Origin: Escallonia rubra
Taxonomy: Eukaryota > Streptophyta > Magnoliopsida > Escalloniales > Escalloniaceae
Assembly: GCA_033065855.1 (NCBI GenBank)
Contig: JAVXUO010000853.1
Location: 62,001 to 126,000 of the forward strand
DNA: 64,000 bases
Direction of reading: 5' to 3'
The notes beneath the pieces are model-generated. The model was not told the origin of the DNA and ran no database searches. It saw nothing but the letters and a program-made list of their open reading frames with translations. A program made the position numbers and the translations under genes. Positions within the stretch are counted from its first letter, which is position 1, and each line of letters starts with the position of its first letter. Of this stretch, positions 57,480-64,000 are shown piece by piece.

Positions 57480-57886
57480 ATTTTTCCAACTCACACACAT
57501 GGGTTGATGGTCGTGGCTTGCTTCCGACTCCTACTCCTGATAATCTCATGTATTCTTCATTCATGCCATCAACCCAACGACGACCTATTGTTTGCCCGAT
57601 ATGTTTAATTACAGGGCATTCTACTATTGCTTGCACAAATAGGTTCAATCATTCTCAATCTGCCAATGATCTCCTGCAGTCTTTCTCTGCTATGTCTGTG
57701 GCTGGGTCTTTAGAGATTTTTTGGTATCTCGATTGTGGTGCTTCCGCAGATATGACTATTGTTGATGATATTCTTTACTCAACCTATGCTGGTAAAGAGA
57801 GGATTTTAGTAGGTAATGGTATGCTGCTCCCAATAAATCAACTTAATTCATCTTATCTGCATACACCACATGGTTCTTTTAAGTAA
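57480..57886 (+). pseudogene. Copia 1 gag zinc knuckle and aspartic protease remnant
   Basis: The frame contains CPICLITGHSTIAC, a CCHC knuckle, followed by WYLDCGASADMT, the protease active-site region in which the normal Asp-Ser/Thr-Gly reads Asp-Cys-Gly. The frame stops at 57884-57886. This would have been the gag end and protease of the polyprotein. The Cys substitution and the stop make it inactive. Confidence 0.85.
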
Positions 57887-57979
57887 GGTTCTGCATGGTT
57901 CCCATTTGTCTCGTAATTTACTTTCGATTCATTATACCAAGATAATAATTGTTCAATTAGTTTTACTTCCACTTCTTTT

Positions 57980-58900
57980 TCTGTGAAGGACAACACATCA
58001 GGGATCCTCCTTCTTACAACTAAGTTTACAAGTGACCTTTATCATCTTCCATCTAGCATTGTTTTCCCGCTTGACGACGGAGGCTTCGTAGTAGCTTGTG
58101 TCAGGTTATCTTTGGCATCAACGTCTTGGTCACACCGGCTTTTATGGTTTGTCGTCCATGCCTCAACAAGGGAGCTTATCTTCCCTTCTAAGTAGTCATT
58201 CAAATTGTGTTCCAATTGTCATTTAGGGAAGTCTCATAGACTCTCCGTTGGTCATGTTGATCACTGTAGTACAGTTCCGTTATTTCAAGTTCTTTCGGAT
58301 GTGTGGATGTCTCCACTTTACATTAGTTTTGGTTTTAAGTTCGTATCACGTAATTTTCATTGATAGTTTCATTCATTTTTATGGATCTAGCCTATGAAGT
58401 TCAAATCCAAGGTGTTTGGCCATTTTTGTGCCTCCAAGTCCTTCATTGAAATTTATTCTCGATCAAAATTAGAATATTTCAAGTGATGATGGTCGAGAGT
58501 ACGACAATTCTACATTTAAATCCTTTCTTACTACTCATGAAATCCACATTCGCATGTTGTGTCCTAACTCACCCCACAAGATGGTGTTGCAGAATGCAAG
58601 CAACGTTATCTTAGTGACATGGCTTGCACCTTACTCATTCAAGCTAACGTGCCTTTAATATTTTGGGTCGATGCTGTGTACACCTCGGTGTATCTTGTGG
58701 AATCACCTCCCCACACTTAATATTGTCAAGGACAAATATTCCTTGATGTTCTTTTTCGTTGTTCACCTGATTATTCACTTCTGCATGTTTTTGGTTGTGA
58801 GTGCTATCCTAATTTATCTGCCGTGTTGAATATAAATTAGCACCTCGATCTTGTGCATGTGTTTCTATTGGCCATGCTACCAATTACAATGGATATCATG
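57980..58900 (+). pseudogene. Copia 1 integrase remnant
   Basis: The GAG-pre-integrase part reads TKFTSDLYHLP and SNCHLGKSHRLSV (Cys-His of the zinc finger). Later blocks, DMACTLLIQANVPLIFWVDAV and VFGCECYPNL, match the integrase core end and the copia GKGY-side motif FGC. Several stops and shifts are present. A closely similar block lies at 63370-64000. Confidence 0.85.
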
Positions 58901-59399
58901 TCTTGAACTAGTGTTTGGATAGGTTTACACAAGTTGTCATGTCATCTTTAATGAATTTTCTTTCCTTTCCCTTCCCTTGTAACTACCTCTCGGATACAAC
59001 TTTCTGTGACGAGCCTTCGGCTGCCATCAACTCTCCAGTCCCAAATGTTTACTCCGTCATCATTCTCTTCCTCGACTTCCGTCTCTATGTCTTCATCCAC
59101 ACCTCTTCTCTTGTCCTCATCTTCCGTGACCCCTGTCTCTTATCGTCTTCCTTCTTCTTCAACTCCCTCATCCTCAACAAAATCTTCTAATTTTTTTCCT
59201 TTTAGCTCTCTTCCACTGTTCCTTTGTAGACTGTTTTCTCTTTTCTCTATATGTCCTCTACAATTCCACCTGCAACTTTATTCTCTCATCCTATGACCAC
59301 ACGTTTGTGGGCAGGAATACATATACCTAAACAGTTTTTGTCACCTCGTTATACTATATCTATTGTGGAACCATGTTGCTTTACACATGCAGTTAGAAA

Positions 59400-60130
59400 T
59401 CTAAGATGACGTGCAGCCATGACCGATGAGTTTACTAGCTGATCGTACTTGGACATTAGTACCAAATCATCGTATAAGAATCCTGTTAGATCCAAATGGA
59501 TCTATACGGTAAAATTTAACTCTGATGGGACTATTAAGGCTTAAAAGCATGCCTAGTGGCCCAAGGTTTTAAGTAATAGGCTGGCATTGACTATTATGAA
59601 ACATTTGCCCCAGTTGTTAACTAAACCTACCATAACTCGTATTGTGCTTACTCTTGCTACCTCTCATTCTTAGGTTAATTGTTTGTAAGTTTGATGTCAA
59701 AAATACCTTTTTGCTTGGTTTCTTGACCGATGAGGTTTGTATGAGGCAGCCTTTGGGCTTTATAGATCATGCTTATCCTAATCATGTATGTGAATTGCAG
59801 CAGGCTATTTATGGGCTCAAAAATGCCCCTCGAGTTTGGTTTCGACATTTTAGTTCTTGTCTACTTCGTGACAAATTTTCTTGCAGTAAGGCCAATTCAT
59901 ATCTATGTTTGTTCGCTAGTCGGGTATCAACATTCTTGTTTCACTTCTTTATGTCAACGACATTGTAATGATAGGAAATGATCTTGTTCAATTGTCCATC
60001 TTTGTAAGTAAACTCCCCACCACCTTTGAGGCCAGGCTTGCATTCTTCGGGTCTTTTAATTATCTCATATCGCTATACTAGCTACTACTTTTTCACTTCC
60101 AAGATTTAGTGTGCTTGGTGTTAATTCTAT
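59400..60130 (+). pseudogene. Copia 1 reverse transcriptase remnant
   Basis: Recognisable blocks are FDVKNTFLLGFLTDEVCMRQP, CELQQAIYGLKNAPRVWF and YVNDIVMIGND. The last is the YVDD active-site box with the first catalytic Asp changed to Asn. The frame changes between blocks. The upstream Ser/Pro-rich linker (58915-59290) is typical of copia polyproteins. Confidence 0.88.
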
Positions 60131-60748
60131 TGCTTCCCCTGTAGGATCCACTACACAACCCTTTTGAATGATGACAATCTCATAAATGATACGCTCTATA
60201 TCGTAGCATGGTAGGTGGCCTTTAGTTTTTTGGTGATGACTACGGCCTAACATTACTTATTCAGTTAGCATTGTTAGTCCGTTTATGTATTTTCCTTGTA
60301 CCTCTCATTTGCAAGCAGTTAGGCTATAAGTACTTTTGCTCATGGTCTCTTTTATTGCAGCCTATTTCTTCTATATATTGTCTGGAAATACTCTCTATGT
60401 GATGATTCAGGGCCCCTGTGCTGTCGAGCTTGCCTTGTGTTTGATCCATTTCCCTCTCCCTCTTTGGAGTTCAATAATTGTCGCAATATCAGATGTAGCT
60501 AGTTTAGCCAGAGAATGTCTGACCTCAGGTATCTCCTTGGTCTACTGCAAGCTTAAGATCAAGTATTTTCGAGATAGTTTCCTTCAAACCAAGAAGCTAA
60601 TCATCAATAGAACCAAAGTGATCAGTGAATTGGGCTTGTCTAGCTGGTGTTTATGTGTTTGCTGAGTATTCTATCCCATGGTTGTTTATTCTAAACAATG
60701 AATTCGAGGTATGGTGATTAATGGATTGCAACAAGTCTGGATACCAAT

Positions 60749-60983
60749 TGTTGAGCACTAACTGGATATCTAGTCTGACACGTGTATCATTGGCAAAAGA
60801 GGGTGGAAATTGAGAGTGCAAGTGGAAGATGATTTGAAAAATAAGAAAGAGAGCCATTAATTTTCAGGAAAAACAATTCACACTTCATGTATGGAATTCA
60901 CCTCCTATATAGAGGAGTTTATTACAACTGAATTGCCGCCCATAAATGCAAACAAACTGATAATATAACAAGAATTGCTAACA
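60749..60983 (-). mobile_element. Probable short LTR (235 bp) with adjacent primer site, - strand
   Basis: On the - strand it runs TGTTAGCAATTC to GTGCTCAACA, and is followed after one A by TTGGTATCCAGAC (60747-60735), a variant of the Met-tRNA primer site. A TATA-like CTATATAGG lies near 60918. The short length would suit a TRIM-type element. The second LTR was not found, and the bases flanking the LTR do not match each other, so it would be a fragment rather than a solo LTR. Confidence 0.45.
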
Positions 60984-61329
60984 AATCCCCAACTATCTCA
61001 GACACATATCCAGTCATTAAGGACTAATCCACATTGCCAGATCTTCGTGAATTTTAGGGCTTGCTGCAGTGTATTTGCGATGACGGTTTTTTTCTCCTCT
61101 AATGAGTCTTCACGCACCAAAGTTGTTATTGGTAAATTGAGTTTGATCTGCATGCACAAGATTAATAATACTCTGCTAAGCTGGAGCCTCTGCTGTGATT
61201 GCTAGTTGTTGCGGCTAGCTGTTGTTGCATTCTAACCTTGTACTTCAGGGTGTGCTAGGGGTGTCTGTGAAAAATACCACCACGAACTCAGTTCTTTTTT
61301 TGATGACCTCCGCTTCAAACTTTTCTATC

Positions 61330-64000
61330 AAGGCAACGACTTCAACATCTTCATGGCACCTTTCATGGTGATAAAACTGCTATCTTTAATTTGTTGCTGA
61401 TTAGCGTGGTCGAGGTCATGGCCGCGCGCGGCTATAGACGTAACTCTGGTGGCCGTCGTGGACCACACGGGCATGGGTTTGATGACCGTGTCTTTGACGA
61501 TCAACGTAAAGCACTTGACATCTAGACTACAAAATATTAGATGGGCATTTTGATGGTTTGTGTTCTTCCTCTTCTTCTCGGTTTGGAACCCAAGAATTTC
61601 CACCACAGGAGGTGGTCGTGGCTTGCTTCTGACTCCTGATCCTGCTAATCTCATGGATTCTTCATTCATGCCGCCAACCCCGTGATTGCCTAGCTTTTTT
61701 TTTGTCCGAAATGTTTTACTACATGGCATTCTGCTATTGCTTTGCACAAATAGGTTCATTCATTCTCAATCTGCCAATGATCTCTTGTAGTCTTTCTCTG
61801 CTATGTCTGTGGCTGAATCTTCAAATATTTCTTGGTATCACGACAGTGGTGCTTCTGCTTATATGACTCATGCTGATGGTATCTTTATTTTCAACATGTA
61901 CTGATAAAGATAGGATTTTAGTAGGTAATGGTTCGTTGCTTCCAAAATAAAGCAAGCTAATTCATCTTATCTGCATACACCACGTGGTTCTCGATCTTAA
62001 GGTAAATAATGTCCTCCATGGTTCCCATTTGTCTCTTAATTTACCTTTGGTTCGTCGATTATGTCAAGCAGAGGCGGACCTACACTTGAACTGGGGGGTG
62101 GGGGCGCTAATGTACCCCCTCAACTTCTGGAAGATTTTTTTTCTTCATAATTTATACCTCATCACCTGGTCTGCGATTCTCTTTGTGCGATGCCAAGTCT
62201 CTCACCCACTGCCAGACAGGCAAACCGCAGACACCTATTCACCGGCGACAGGTGATGGCCGACGGCAAGTGGAGGTGCCGACTATCGAAGAGGTCGTCTT
62301 CAGATCTGGAACCACCAATTTCCATGAATCCATCGCCTCTCTCTCTCTCTCCAATCTCCATGACTCCATCACCTCTCTCTGTCCGACTCTCTCACCAAGA
62401 CACCCACCCACTCTCGCATCTCTCTCTGGCCCGATGGTGATACGGCCAGGGGCTCTCTCTCTCTCTCCCCCTCGAATCAAGACAACCGAGAGATTGGAGA
62501 GAAGACCGGTGACGGACGAAGAGGGCTCCACCGGCCAACATCCCTCCGCCGGCGACGACGAGGAGGACATCGGCTGGCTCCATCCTGTCTTTTGACCAAA
62601 GACTGTTTCTAAACGGTAGAATAACGTATATTATCATACAGAGGCCTACTAGTTCACTACATTTGATTAGGGGCAAGATGCTTTTCCCGAAAACTCGAAC
62701 AATGGATTTAATATTAGTGATGTCTATATACCATGTGCTAATTTGTTTTGCATCTTCAACTCCGTTTGATCACATTCAAGATGTTTTCCCCCCCACAAAA
62801 ACCTAGCACAAGAGAGGCAGGTCATAAAGGACTTTCTCATCCTTTTTTATTGGATGTCTTGACTCGTTTGAATATTATATGTGAGAGTTATGAAATTGGT
62901 GATATATTTACTTAACAAAGGAATACATAGCATTTTTGTGTGAACTCTTTACACCTAAAAAAACAACCTATTTACACTAACAATAATGCAGATTGAATAA
63001 AATTTCCCAAGAAGTGGTAGCATAAGCAACTTGAGGTGTGTGACTTTGTATTCAGTTGTGACAAATACAGAAGCGCTAAAGGTACAACATGTAGGCTCAA
63101 TAGATTTCTACCGTCCTAGCCAAAAACAAGAATTCCACTAATTTTCTTAATTTAAGCTTTCACCATCAACTATTTCTGGTCAGTGCTATAAATTGTCGCA
63201 ACTTCCGTATGCTCCCTTTTGTTTTTTGTTGTAGTTATGGTTTGAAAGTCCTAGAAACAATAGCAGTGACTTTGATATATTTTTTGCACTCCCTTGAGTG
63301 AAATTCTGGTTCCGCCACTGATGTCAAGATGATAATTTTTCAATTAATTTTACTTCCACTTCTTTTTTTGTGAAGGACATCACATTAGGGATCCTCCTTA
63401 CAACAAAGTTTACTAGTGACCTTTATCCTCTTCTGTTTAGCATTGTTTTCCCTCTCAATGAAGGCTTCGTAGCAGCTCGTGTGTCTGAGGATCTTTGCCA
63501 TCAAGTCTTTGTCACACCAGTTTTGTCGTCCATGCGTCAACATGGGAAGCTTATCTTCCCTTCCAAATCATTCTTTTTTTGTTCCCATTGTCATTTAGGG
63601 AAGTCTCATAGACTCTCCTTTGATCGTGTTGATCATTGTAGTACTGTTCCGTTATTTCAAATTCATTCGGATGTATGGATGTCTCCACTTTACTCTTTGT
63701 TTTTGGTTTTAAGTATATATCATGTCATTTTATTGATAGTTTCACTCATTTTATATGGATCTATCCTATGAAATTCAAACCCAAAGTTTTAGTCATTTTT
63801 GTGCCTTCGAGTCATTCACTGAAAATTTATTCTCGATCAAAATAAAAATATTTCAAAGTGATGGAGATCGAGAATACGACAATTCTACGTTTAAATCCTT
63901 TCTTACTACTCATGACATCCACATTCGATGTCATGTACTGACTCACCCAACAATAAGGTGTTGCGGAAGGCAAGCATCGCCATCTCAGTGGCATGGTCCG
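61330..64000 (+). mobile_element. Decayed Ty1/copia retrotransposon 2, runs off the window
   Basis: The second copy of the copia family repeats the stretch 57520-58640 with moderate divergence. A Gly/Arg-rich gag piece (RGYRRNSGGRRG near 61425) is followed by the protease region WYHDSGASAYMT near 61830, where Asp-Ser-Gly is kept. Integrase blocks TKFTSDLYPL and FCSHCHLGKSHRLSFDRVDHC follow at 63370-63770. It is split by a hAT element at 62069-63320. Frames are broken. The right end lies outside the window. Confidence 0.85.
62069..63320. mobile_element. Non-autonomous hAT element, 1252 bp, inside copia 2
   Basis: The ends CAGAGGCGGACC and GGTTCCGCCACTG form imperfect inverted repeats (CAG-GGCGGA type), a terminus well known from plant hAT elements. 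The 8-bp duplication ATGTCAAG flanks it at 62061-62068 and 63321-63328, and removing the insert restores the copia alignment. The left third is CT- and GC-rich (62180-62600) and may be a captured host fragment. There is no transposase. Confidence 0.95.

Larger units (their letters stand above)
55697..60330 (+). mobile_element. Decayed Ty1/copia retrotransposon 1 (internal region)
   Basis: Order on the + strand is primer site, gag region (from about 56086), zinc knuckle and protease (57480-57886), integrase (about 57980-58900), Ser/Pro-rich linker (58915-59290) and reverse transcriptase (about 59400-60130). Protease-integrase-RT order is diagnostic for copia. Multiple frameshifts and stops interrupt every domain. 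No 3' LTR or RNase H could be recognised beyond 60130, so the right end is approximate. Confidence 0.85.

Noticed and set aside
61984..62595. 203-codon frame as a host gene
   Set aside because: It crosses the left border of the hAT element from copia 2 sequence into the element, so it is a chimera created by the insertion.

Overview
The window is nuclear DNA from a flowering plant, most likely a eudicot. It is AT-rich and dense in transposons. It carries one long intron-rich host gene, class XI myosin, surrounded by plant-type LINEs, Stowaway and hAT elements and Ty1/copia remnants. There is no bacterial, organellar or CRISPR-like architecture, and I recognise no tRNA or rRNA gene.

Layout. 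(1) 1-3.15 kb is non-coding, with a 65-bp tandem repeat, a possible Harbinger end and a diverged duplication. (2) 3.15-17.0 kb is a nested LINE complex. An old, 5'-truncated, decayed LINE on the + strand (LINE-B) is split by a much better preserved LINE of the same family on the - strand (LINE-A, 4336 to about 11806). LINE-B was also hit by a short poly-A retroposon with a 19-bp target duplication and by an 81-bp duplication around 128 bp of filler. (3) 17.4-36.7 kb is the only clear host gene, a complete class XI myosin on the - strand. I assembled 38 coding exons (4593 nt, 1530 codons plus stop) that join in frame throughout. Its introns hold a Stowaway MITE, a second inverted-repeat MITE, a solo LTR with a 5-bp duplication and long GA tracts. 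(4) 36.7-45 kb is the myosin leader and upstream region: an AT-rich repeat of about 375 bp and a 1.43-kb GC-rich solo LTR with minisatellites, then mostly unassigned DNA with a hAT-like end and a 170-bp tandem duplication. (5) 45.0-53.3 kb is a third, decayed but near full-length copy of the same LINE (LINE-C, - strand), interrupted by a 1076-bp hAT element with perfect 13-bp inverted repeats and an 8-bp target duplication. (6) 53.3-64 kb is a decayed copia element on the + strand (primer-binding site, gag, protease, integrase and RT remnants), a short LTR, and a second copia copy that holds another hAT element and runs off the window.

How the parts relate. Only the myosin has a host function: actin-based organelle transport and cytoplasmic streaming. 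The rest is selfish DNA, but several insertions may bear on myosin expression: a pure CT repeat serves as a polypyrimidine tract, the likely leader has upstream ORFs, a promoter-bearing solo LTR lies about 1.5 kb upstream, and LINE-B ends tail-to-tail with the gene. The three related LINEs share an unusual ORF design: stop and start overlap as ATGA between ORF1 and ORF2, and the RNase H-like tail appears to lack all its catalytic acids.
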